Origin: Elusimicrobiota bacterium
GTDB taxonomy: Bacteria > Elusimicrobiota > Elusimicrobia > FEN-1173
NCBI GenBank assembly: GCA_016722575.1
Contig: JADKIY010000006.1
Span: 186,001-250,000 of the forward strand
Reading direction: 5' to 3'
Length of the DNA: 64,000 nucleotides
Shown: positions 57,485-64,000 of the stretch, one piece after another
Layout: each line of letters starts with the position of its first letter
Position numbering within the stretch: the first letter of the stretch is position 1
Notes under the pieces: model-generated
What the model saw: the letters and a program-made list of their open reading frames with translations, nothing else
Told to the model about the DNA's origin: nothing
The model's database searches: none
Made by a program: the position numbers and the translations under genes

Positions 57485-59724
57485 TCATCGAACGCAACGT
57501 CGCCAAATACGTCATCTTTTCGGACGATTCGCTCGTCAACGCCCTTCGGCGCATCAGCGAAAATAAAGCGGGCTTCGTTTTCGCCCTCACGGAAACGGGC
57601 ATCGTCGAAGGGGTTTTGACCGACGGCGACGTTCGCCGCTGGCTGGTGGCCCAAAAGAACATCGACATGGACGCCCCCGTGTCGACCGTGGCCAACCGGC
57701 AATTCGTGTCCGCGCCGGAATCGGACACCGCCGACAAAATCGAGGAACGCCTCACCGACCGGATCCGGTACGTGCCGGTGCTGGACCGCCAGGGGCGCCT
57801 CGTGGGCGTGGCCAGCCGGAAGGCCGCCGAAGTGCGCCTCGGGGACTTCGTCATCGCCGACGATTCGCCGACGTTCGTGATCGCCGAAATCGGCAACAAC
57901 CACAACGGCCGGATGGATTTGGCCCTGCGGTTGGTGGACGAGGCCGTGGCGGCGGGCGCGAACTGCGCGAAGTTTCAATTGCGATCCATGGACACCCTCT
58001 ATCGAAAAAACGGGAAAGGCGCCGGGGAGGATTTGGGGGCGGAATACACCCTGGATTTGCTCGCCAAATTCCAGCTGGACGTGGATTCTCTGTTTAAGGT
58101 CTTCGATCACTGCAAGAAAAAGGGGATCCTGCCCCTGTGCACCCCTTGGGACCGGGAGAGTCTGAAAGCCCTGGAGCGCTACGGCATGCTCGGCTACAAA
58201 GTGGCCTCCGCCGATCTCACGAACCACGATTTGATGGAGGCCCTGGCGGCCACCCGGAAGCCGCTTCTTTGCTCCACCGGGATGTCCTCCGAGTCCGAGA
58301 TCGTCGACGCGGTTCGCCTGTTGAAATCCCGGGGCGTCCCCTTCGCCCTCCTGCACTGCAATTCGACGTACCCCGCGCCGTTCAAAGACATCAATCTAAA
58401 TTACCTCGACCGCCTCCATCGGCTGGGCGACTGCCCGGTGGGGTATTCCGGCCACGAGCGTGGGTATTCGGTGGTTCTGGCGGCGGTGGCCAAGGGCGCC
58501 CGCGTGGTGGAAAAACATTTCACCCTGGACCGGGACATGGAGGGGAACGACCACCGGGTGAGCCTCCTGCCCGACGAATTCAAGCGCATGGTCGAAGGCC
58601 TTCGGGAAATCGAGCAGTCCTTCGGCGGCTCGGAACCCCGCAAAGTGACCCAGGGCGAAATGATGAACCGCGAGGTTCTGGCCAAAAGCCTGGTGATCAA
58701 CCGCGCCCTCCGGAAAGGCGAATCCATCACCGCGGACATGATCGAGGTTCGCAGCCCGGGCCGCGGTTTGGCGCCGTACCGAAAGACCGAACTGGTGGGC
58801 CGGGCGGCCCGGCGGGATTTCACCGCGGGGGATTTTTTCTACCCCACCGACGTCGAGGCCCCGGCGGCGGAGCCCCGCTCCTACCGATTTCGCCGTCCCT
58901 TCGGCATTCCGATCCGTTATCACGATTTAAACGAGATGGCCGGTCGTTCCAATTTCGATTTGATGGAATTTCATCTCAGCTACAAGGATTTGGACCTGGA
59001 TCCGTCCAAATTCCTGTCGACGGAGGGCTACGACCTGAATTTGGTGGTCCACAGCCCCGAGTTGTTCGCCGGGGACCATCTCATGGATCTCTCCTCCGCC
59101 AACGCCGACTACCGGCGCCGGTCGGAACAGGAACTTCAGCGGGTGATCGACGTGACCCGCCGCTTGAAACCGTCCTTCAAGAAAGCCCAGCGCCCCCTGA
59201 TCATCATCAACGCCGGCGGATTCACCCTGGACGCGCCGCTCTCGGTCGCGGCCCGAGCCCCGCTGTACGACCGCATCGCCGAGAGTCTGAGCCGCCTGGA
59301 CGCCAAGGGCGTCGAGATCATCCCCCAAACCATGCCGCCCTTCCCGTGGCACTTCGGCGGCCAGCGTTACCACAACCTGTTCATGGACGCGGGGGACATC
59401 GTCGCTTTCTGCAAAAAGCACGGCGTCCGGGTGTGCCTGGACGTTTCCCATTCCAAACTGGCCTGCACCCACGCCAAGGCGTCGTTTCAGGAATTTTTGG
59501 ACGCGGTCGGACCCCACACGGCCCACCTGCACATCGTGGACGCCCAGGGGGTCGACGGCGAAGGGCTCCAAATCGGGGAAGGGGAAGTGGATTTCCGGGC
59601 CATGGGCGCGGCGTTGGATCGGTCCGCCCCGGGCGTGGGGTTCATTCCGGAAATTTGGCAGGGCCACAAAAACGGCGGCGCCGGGTTTTGGACCGCCTTG
59701 GAACGGTTGGAAAATCATTTTTAG
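57481..59724 (+). CDS. Four-part protein: CBS pair, NeuB-type nonulosonate synthase, SAF domain and TIM-barrel isomerase-like domain
   Basis: 747 residues. About 8-125: two CBS motifs (VEGVLTDGDVRRWL; RIRYVPVLDRQGRLVGVASR). About 130-385: NeuB barrel with FVIAEIGNNHNG, AKFQLRS, KVASADLTNH, STGMSSESEI, HCNSTYPAPF, GYSGHERG and EKHFTLDRDMEG. About 400-460: SAF domain (AKSLVINRALRKGESITADM). About 470-747: xylose-isomerase-like TIM barrel with possible metal ligands in CLDVSHSK, HLHIVDAQG and IPEIWQGH. The synthase part joins PEP to a hexosamine; the CBS pair may sense nucleotides, and the TIM domain may epimerise or trim a substrate (inference). GTG start. Confidence 0.88.
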   Translation: MIIERNVAKYVIFSDDSLVNALRRISENKAGFVFALTETGIVEGVLTDGDVRRWLVAQKNIDMDAPVSTVANRQFVSAPESDTADKIEERLTDRIRYVPVLDRQGRLVGVASRKAAEVRLGDFVIADDSPTFVIAEIGNNHNGRMDLALRLVDEAVAAGANCAKFQLRSMDTLYRKNGKGAGEDLGAEYTLDLLAKFQLDVDSLFKVFDHCKKKGILPLCTPWDRESLKALERYGMLGYKVASADLTNHDLMEALAATRKPLLCSTGMSSESEIVDAVRLLKSRGVPFALLHCNSTYPAPFKDINLNYLDRLHRLGDCPVGYSGHERGYSVVLAAVAKGARVVEKHFTLDRDMEGNDHRVSLLPDEFKRMVEGLREIEQSFGGSEPRKVTQGEMMNREVLAKSLVINRALRKGESITADMIEVRSPGRGLAPYRKTELVGRAARRDFTAGDFFYPTDVEAPAAEPRSYRFRRPFGIPIRYHDLNEMAGRSNFDLMEFHLSYKDLDLDPSKFLSTEGYDLNLVVHSPELFAGDHLMDLSSANADYRRRSEQELQRVIDVTRRLKPSFKKAQRPLIIINAGGFTLDAPLSVAARAPLYDRIAESLSRLDAKGVEIIPQTMPPFPWHFGGQRYHNLFMDAGDIVAFCKKHGVRVCLDVSHSKLACTHAKASFQEFLDAVGPHTAHLHIVDAQGVDGEGLQIGEGEVDFRAMGAALDRSAPGVGFIPEIWQGHKNGGAGFWTALERLENHF

Positions 59725-59754
59725 TTCGGGCTTCCCACAACGAGGACGGGCGAC

Positions 59755-60750
59755 ATGTTCAACGACAAATCGATTTTAATCACGGGCGGCACCGGATCCT
59801 TCGGTCGTCGTTACGTTAAAACCATCCTGGCCCGGTTCAAGCCGAAGCGCCTCGTGGTCTATTCCCGGGACGAGCTCAAGCAGTACGAGATGCAGCAGGA
59901 AGTGTCGTCCCCCGCCCTTCGGTATTTTATCGGGGACGTGCGGGATGGGGAGCGCCTGCGCCAGGCCATGCGGGGGATCGACTTCGTGATCCACGCCGCC
60001 GCGCTAAAACAAGTGCCCGCCGCCGAATACAACCCCATGGAGTGCATCAAAACCAACGTGCACGGCGCCGAGAACGTCATCGCCGCGGCGTTGGAGAACG
60101 AAGTGGGAAAAGTGATCGCGCTGTCCACCGACAAGGCGGCCAGCCCGGTGAACCTTTACGGCGCGACCAAATTGGTCTCGGACAAGCTTTTTGTCGCCGC
60201 CAACAACATCGCGGGAGGCCACCGGACTTGTTTTTCGGTCGTGCGCTACGGGAACGTGGTGGGGTCCCGGGGATCCGTGGTGCCTTTTTTCCGCCGGTTG
60301 TTGGCGGAAGGCAAAACGGAATTGCCGGTGACCGACCCGCGGATGACGCGTTTTTGGATCACGCTTCAACAAGGGGTGGATTTTGTTCTTAAGAATTTCG
60401 AACGGATGCACGGCGGGGAAATCTTCGTCCCCAAAATCCCCTCCGTCCGAATCACCGATTTGATGCGGGCCATGGCCCCCCGCGCGACGGCCAACGTCAT
60501 CGGTATTCGGCCCGGCGAAAAACTTCACGAGGTCATGTGCCCCGGGGACGATTCCCATTTGACCCTGGAATTTCCCGATCATTACGTTATTCGCCCCTCC
60601 ATCGTTTTCCATCACGCCGTGGATTACGTCCGGAACTCGCTCGGCGAAAAGGGGCAGCCGGTGCCCGAGGGGTTTGAATACAATTCGGCCACCAACCCCC
60701 GGTTTTTGAACGACGAGGAGATACGGTCGATGAACGAGGCCGGGGCCTGA
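59755..60750 (+). CDS. pseB: UDP-GlcNAc 4,6-dehydratase (inverting) PseB
   Basis: 331 residues. PseB makes UDP-4-keto-6-deoxy-L-altrose-type HexNAc, the first step of pseudaminic acid synthesis. ILITGGTGSFGRRYV, HAAALKQVPAAEYNPMEC, ALSTDKAASPVNLYGATK and RYGNVVGSRGSVVPFF are typical of PseB, distinct from the larger membrane WbpM type at 54798. ATG 59755 after ACGAGGACGGG. pseC overlaps its stop. Confidence 0.93.
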   Translation: MFNDKSILITGGTGSFGRRYVKTILARFKPKRLVVYSRDELKQYEMQQEVSSPALRYFIGDVRDGERLRQAMRGIDFVIHAAALKQVPAAEYNPMECIKTNVHGAENVIAAALENEVGKVIALSTDKAASPVNLYGATKLVSDKLFVAANNIAGGHRTCFSVVRYGNVVGSRGSVVPFFRRLLAEGKTELPVTDPRMTRFWITLQQGVDFVLKNFERMHGGEIFVPKIPSVRITDLMRAMAPRATANVIGIRPGEKLHEVMCPGDDSHLTLEFPDHYVIRPSIVFHHAVDYVRNSLGEKGQPVPEGFEYNSATNPRFLNDEEIRSMNEAGA

Positions 60751-61904
60751 TCCCTTACGCCCGACAGGACGTTTCCCCGGCGGATCTGAAAGCCGTCGAG
60801 GAGGTTCTGCGGTCCGATTTTCTCACCCAGGGGCCCGCGGTGGAGCGTTTCGAGCGACGGGTGGCGGATTACGTCGGGGCGCGCCACGGCGTGGCGGTCT
60901 CAAGCGCCACGGCGGCCCTGCACCTCGCCTACCGCGCCCTGGGCCTCGGCCCGGGCGACCTTCTGTGGACCTCCCCCAACACCTTTGTGGCCACGGCCAA
61001 CGCGGCGCTCCTGTGCGGCGCGTCGGTGGACTTCATCGACATCGATCCCCGGACGAAAAACCTCTCGCCCGACGCCTTGCGCGACCGCCTGGTCGCCGCG
61101 AAAAAAGACGGACGCCTTCCGAAAGCGGTCGTTCCCGTTCATTTCGCCGGACAACCCTGCGACATGGAAGCCATCGGCGCGCTGGCCCGGGAATTCGGGT
61201 TCCGGGTGGTGGAAGACGCTTCCCACGCCATCGGGGCCCGTTATCGGGGCGCTCCCGTCGGCGCTGGAACCCAATCGGACCTGACCGTTTTTAGCTTCCA
61301 CCCCGTGAAGATCATCACGACCGGGGAAGGGGGAATGGTCGTCACCAACCGGGACGACCTGGCCGCGGCCGTTCGCCTGTTGCGCAGCCACGGGATCACC
61401 CGGGACCCGTCGCGAATGGAAAAAGCCGACGAAGGCCCTTGGTATTACGAACAAGTGGATTTGGGATTGAATTACCGGCTGACGGACATTCAATCGGCCC
61501 TGGGCGCGAGCCAGATGGACCGCCTGGAGGCGTTCATCGAACGTCGCCATCGCGTGGCCGATCGCTACGATCGCGCCCTGGCCGGTTTGCCCTTGGAATT
61601 GCCGCTCCGCCCGGCCGGCGATCGCTCCGCCCTCCACCTCTACCCGGTGGTCGTCGCCCGGGAGCCGCGGGCCCAGGAACGCCGCCGCGTTTTTGACGCC
61701 CTCCGGGCCGCCGGCATCGCCGCCAACGTCCACTACATTCCCGTTCCCCTTCAACCCCATTACCGCCGCCTCGGTTTTAAACCCGGCCACTGCCCCGCGG
61801 CCGAACGGTATTACGACGGGGCCATCAGTTTGCCGATGTTCCCGGGATTGACCGACGCCGACCAGGACCGCGTGGTGGACGCCTTGCGGCGCGCCCTGGC
61901 GTGA
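60747..61904 (+). CDS. pseC: PseC-type UDP-4-keto-sugar aminotransferase, probable CTG start
   Basis: A PLP enzyme of the DegT/DnrJ family, about 385 residues, adding the 4-amino group to the PseB product. The homologous N-terminus IPYARQDVSPADLKAVEEVL begins right after CTG 60747, which overlaps the pseB stop as CTGA, with GAGG seven bases upstream. No ATG, GTG or TTG is available before GTG 60840, which would lose 31 conserved residues. Catalytic Lys lies in FSFHPVKIITTGEGG; SSATAALHLAYRALG and EDASHAIGARYRG are also conserved. Confidence 0.9.
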   Translation: MIPYARQDVSPADLKAVEEVLRSDFLTQGPAVERFERRVADYVGARHGVAVSSATAALHLAYRALGLGPGDLLWTSPNTFVATANAALLCGASVDFIDIDPRTKNLSPDALRDRLVAAKKDGRLPKAVVPVHFAGQPCDMEAIGALAREFGFRVVEDASHAIGARYRGAPVGAGTQSDLTVFSFHPVKIITTGEGGMVVTNRDDLAAAVRLLRSHGITRDPSRMEKADEGPWYYEQVDLGLNYRLTDIQSALGASQMDRLEAFIERRHRVADRYDRALAGLPLELPLRPAGDRSALHLYPVVVAREPRAQERRRVFDALRAAGIAANVHYIPVPLQPHYRRLGFKPGHCPAAERYYDGAISLPMFPGLTDADQDRVVDALRRALA

Positions 61905-62647
61905 AAACCGTCGCCATCGTTCAGGCCCGGGTCGGCTCCACCCGGTTGCCCGGAAAAATTCTTCGGGATCTCGGGGGTCGGACGGTGTTGAGCCACGTTT
62001 TGGATCGGGTCCGGGCCGCGGCGGGCGTGGATGAAACGGTCGTCGCGACGACAACCGCTCCCGGGGACGCGGCGGTGGCCGCCGAGGCGGGGCGGTGCGG
62101 CGTCCGCGTTTTTCGCGGGGACGAGGCCGACGTCCTTTCCCGTTACGCCCTGGCGGCCGCGGGCGCCGGCGCGGACGTCGTGGTGCGCGTCACCTCCGAT
62201 TGCCCCTTGTTGGACCCAGCGCTCCTGGCGGCCATGCTGGGGGCTTTTCACGCCTCCCACGCGGCCCGACGGCCGTTGGACTACTTGAGCAACACCGTCG
62301 TTCGGACCTTTCCCCGGGGATTGGACGCCGAAATTTTCACCCGCGCCGCCCTCGACCGCGCCGCCCGGGAAGCGACCGCGCCCCACGAGCGGGAGCACGT
62401 CACGCCCTTTCTCTATCAACACCCGGACCGTTTCGCCATCGACCAATACGCCCGGGTTCCGGATTTGTCCGCCCACCGGTGGACCTTGGACACGCCGGAG
62501 GATTGGGAGTTGATCCGACGCGTGGTGGAGGACTTGGGGACCGGGGAGGGTCGATTTTCCACCGACGCGGTCCTGGACGTGTTGCGCCGGCACCCCGACT
62601 GGGTGGCGCTGAACGCCGGAATCGAACAAAAACCCTTGGGGCGATGA
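61901..62647 (+). CDS. SpsF/PseF-like cytidylyltransferase
   Basis: 248 residues. VAIVQARVGSTRLPGKILRDLGG is the SpsF-type nucleotidyltransferase start (broken here as QARVGSTRLPGK), with FRGDEADVLSRY, VVRVTSDCPLLDP and RWTLDTPEDWELI. In pseudaminic acid clusters this family supplies the CMP-activating step (PseF). GTG start in a GTGA overlap with pseC. It is the second cytidylyltransferase of the cluster besides the NeuA-like one. Confidence 0.82.
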   Translation: MKTVAIVQARVGSTRLPGKILRDLGGRTVLSHVLDRVRAAAGVDETVVATTTAPGDAAVAAEAGRCGVRVFRGDEADVLSRYALAAAGAGADVVVRVTSDCPLLDPALLAAMLGAFHASHAARRPLDYLSNTVVRTFPRGLDAEIFTRAALDRAAREATAPHEREHVTPFLYQHPDRFAIDQYARVPDLSAHRWTLDTPEDWELIRRVVEDLGTGEGRFSTDAVLDVLRRHPDWVALNAGIEQKPLGR

Positions 62648-62651
62648 CGCC

Positions 62652-63686
62652 GTGAGGGTGGCGGTGCGCGCCGACGCTTCCACGGCCCTGGGCGCCGGGC
62701 ACGTTCAGCGCTGCCTCGCGTTGGCCAAAAAGCTCGCGGGCGCCGGGGCGTCCGTCACGTTTTACTGCCGGACGGCCGACGGCGATCTTTGCGACGCCGT
62801 CGCCGCCCGGGGGTTTGAGGTTGTTCGACTGCCGGGGGGCTTCGCCGATTGGAAATCCGATTTGGATTTTATGGCCTCGGCGTTTAAATCCCGGAGCGTC
62901 TGGGATTGGTTGGTGGTCGATCACTACGGGTTGGACGCCCGCTGGGAATCCCCGCTCCGGGTGTTCGCCAAACGAATTTTGATTGTGGACGATCTGGCGG
63001 ACCGCCCTCACGATGGCGACGTGTTGTTGGATCAAAACGACGGGGACCGCGCCGCCGCCTACGCCGGCAAGCTTCCGACCGCCTGCCGCCGACTGCTGGG
63101 GCCGCGCTTTGCCCTCTTGCGCGAGGAATTCGGCGAATGGCGCCGCCGGACCGGTCCCCGCGCCGGTCCGTTAAGGCGGCTTCTGGTGTCCTTCGGCGGC
63201 AGCGATCCGACGAACGAAACGGCCAAAGTGTTGGACGCTTTGCGCGGCCTGGGGCCGCGGCCGTTTTCGGTGGACGTCGTGGTCGGATTTGAAGACGATC
63301 GTTCGCGGCTCTTGGCCCGGGAGACCGCGGATTTGAAAGACAGTCGATTCTTTGTCCGGGTGGACAATATGGCCGAGCGGATGAGCGGCGCCGATCTCGC
63401 CGTGGGTGCCGCCGGCGGCTCCACCTGGGAACGTGGCGCGTTGTACCTGCCGGCCGTGGTCGCGGTGGTCGCGCCGAACCAGGCGCCGATCGCGGCGGCG
63501 GTGGCCCTACGCGGGGCCGTCATCAATTTGGGCGACCACGACGGCTTGTCTTCCGCGGATTACCGAAAAGCCATCGAGGCCCTGGCGGCGTCGCCCGAAC
63601 GCCTCGCGGAAATGTCGCGGTGCGCCGGCGAATTGACGGACGGCGACGGCGCGGCCCGGGTGGTCGCGGCGATGAAGGAGGGTTGA
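62652..63686 (+). CDS. pseG: UDP-sugar hydrolase PseG
   Basis: 344 residues, GT-B-like. PseG releases UDP from UDP-2,4-diacetamido-trideoxy-altrose before condensation with PEP. RADASTALGAGHVQRCLALAK is the family start (broken here after ALGAGH), with VVDHYGLDARWE, LVSFGGSDPTNET and AAGGSTWERGALYLP. GTG 62652, four bases after the SpsF-like gene. Confidence 0.92.
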   Translation: MRVAVRADASTALGAGHVQRCLALAKKLAGAGASVTFYCRTADGDLCDAVAARGFEVVRLPGGFADWKSDLDFMASAFKSRSVWDWLVVDHYGLDARWESPLRVFAKRILIVDDLADRPHDGDVLLDQNDGDRAAAYAGKLPTACRRLLGPRFALLREEFGEWRRRTGPRAGPLRRLLVSFGGSDPTNETAKVLDALRGLGPRPFSVDVVVGFEDDRSRLLARETADLKDSRFFVRVDNMAERMSGADLAVGAAGGSTWERGALYLPAVVAVVAPNQAPIAAAVALRGAVINLGDHDGLSSADYRKAIEALAASPERLAEMSRCAGELTDGDGAARVVAAMKEG

Positions 63687-64000
63687 TTGAAAATTTCGAT
63701 TTGGTGTTCCGACCGCGCCCACCCGGTGTTTCCCCGGCTTGAGAAATGGGCCGCGGACCGACGGGGGAATCACGTCGTCGGCTTCGTCGCCTCCCGGGCC
63801 GACGCCGCGGGCGGGGACATCCTTTTTTTGATTTCGTGCAACGAAATCGTTCCGGCGTCCGTTCGGGCTCGGTACCGGAAAACCCTCGTGATCCACGCGA
63901 GCGATTTGCCCCGGGGCCGCGGCTGGTCCCCGTATGTGTGGCAGGTGTTGGAAGGGAAGAACCGGATTCCCGTGACGCTTCTGGAAGCGGAGGACGCCGT
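63687..64000 (+). CDS. Formyltransferase-family protein, N-terminal part (cut by window edge)
   Basis: The first 104 codons, from TTG 63687 with AGGAGG five bases upstream, immediately after pseG. The fragment contains LFLISCNEIVP, then VIHASDLPRGRGWSPYVWQV and LEGKNRIPVTLLEAEDAV, matching the formyl-transfer domain of methionyl-tRNA formyltransferase relatives (HASDLP-GRG-P motif). Such proteins occur in nonulosonic acid clusters and would N-formylate an amino sugar using 10-formyl-tetrahydrofolate. The substrate is inferred from context only. Confidence 0.75.
   Translation, partial: MKISIWCSDRAHPVFPRLEKWAADRRGNHVVGFVASRADAAGGDILFLISCNEIVPASVRARYRKTLVIHASDLPRGRGWSPYVWQVLEGKNRIPVTLLEAEDA

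Noticed and set aside
60840..61904. pseC starting at GTG 60840
   Set aside because: This would remove the conserved IPYARQ...SDFLTQGPAV region that the family needs; the CTG overlap start fits better.

Overview
The window is one contiguous GC-rich chromosomal segment of a Gram-negative-type (diderm) bacterium. It carries a type IV pilus secretin, a heptosyltransferase-like GT9 enzyme, O-antigen-type polymerase/ligase genes and nonulosonic acid synthesis. The single short prepilin, the rpmF-plsX-fab block and the many TPR-fused membrane glycosyltransferases look most like Elusimicrobiota or a neighbouring uncultured lineage; this assignment is an inference from gene style and is only moderately secure. 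Coding density is very high, with many 4-base ATGA/GTGA overlaps and frequent GTG or TTG starts. No tRNA, rRNA, CRISPR array, insertion sequence or prophage gene was seen.

Layout. 1-3909: housekeeping genes (rpmB edge, recG, coaD, pta). 3924-17663: a nearly complete type IV pilus locus (PilB-like ATPase, PilT, a receiver/SGNH-like fusion, PilC, a monocistronic pilin, PilD, a TPR glycosyltransferase, PilMNOPQ). 17697-31557: a long operon of membrane polysaccharide enzymes (two O-antigen ligase/polymerase-like proteins with TPR tails, GT2, GT4 and GT-C transferases, a WecA-like initiating transferase, a flippase-like protein, an FAD enzyme). 31558-31852: a structured non-coding leader. 31853-39668: yceD-rpmF-plsX-fabH-[DNA methyltransferase]-fabD-fabG-acpP-fabF-rnc. 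39755-43174: acyl-CoA dehydrogenase plus EtfB and a ferredoxin-fused EtfA, resembling an electron-bifurcating set. 43281-48458: GT9 transferase (minus strand), a DUF2914 protein and smc. 48461-56660: surface polysaccharide genes (wecG/tagA-like, manA-like, capsule-synthesis-like, GT2, and a wbpV-wbpL-wbpM-like trio). 56798-64000: a pseudaminic-type nonulosonic acid cluster (NeuA-like, a CBS-NeuB-SAF-TIM fusion, PseB, PseC, SpsF-like, PseG, and a formyltransferase cut by the window edge).

How it fits together. The pilus genes build and retract a type IV pilus; the adjacent glycosyltransferase operon and the later polysaccharide and nonulosonic acid genes would decorate the cell surface and possibly the pilin. 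The fab block supplies acyl chains, and the acyl-CoA dehydrogenase/Etf set links acyl-CoA redox chemistry to ferredoxin.

The most unusual items are the four-part CBS-NeuB-SAF-TIM protein, the receiver-TM-SGNH-like fusion inside the pilus locus, a PilB-like ATPase with altered Walker B and His boxes, a DNA methyltransferase translationally embedded in the fab operon, two genes that appear leaderless with identical -10-to-start spacing, a probable CTG start codon in pseC, and homopolymer tracts in both O-antigen ligase-like genes.
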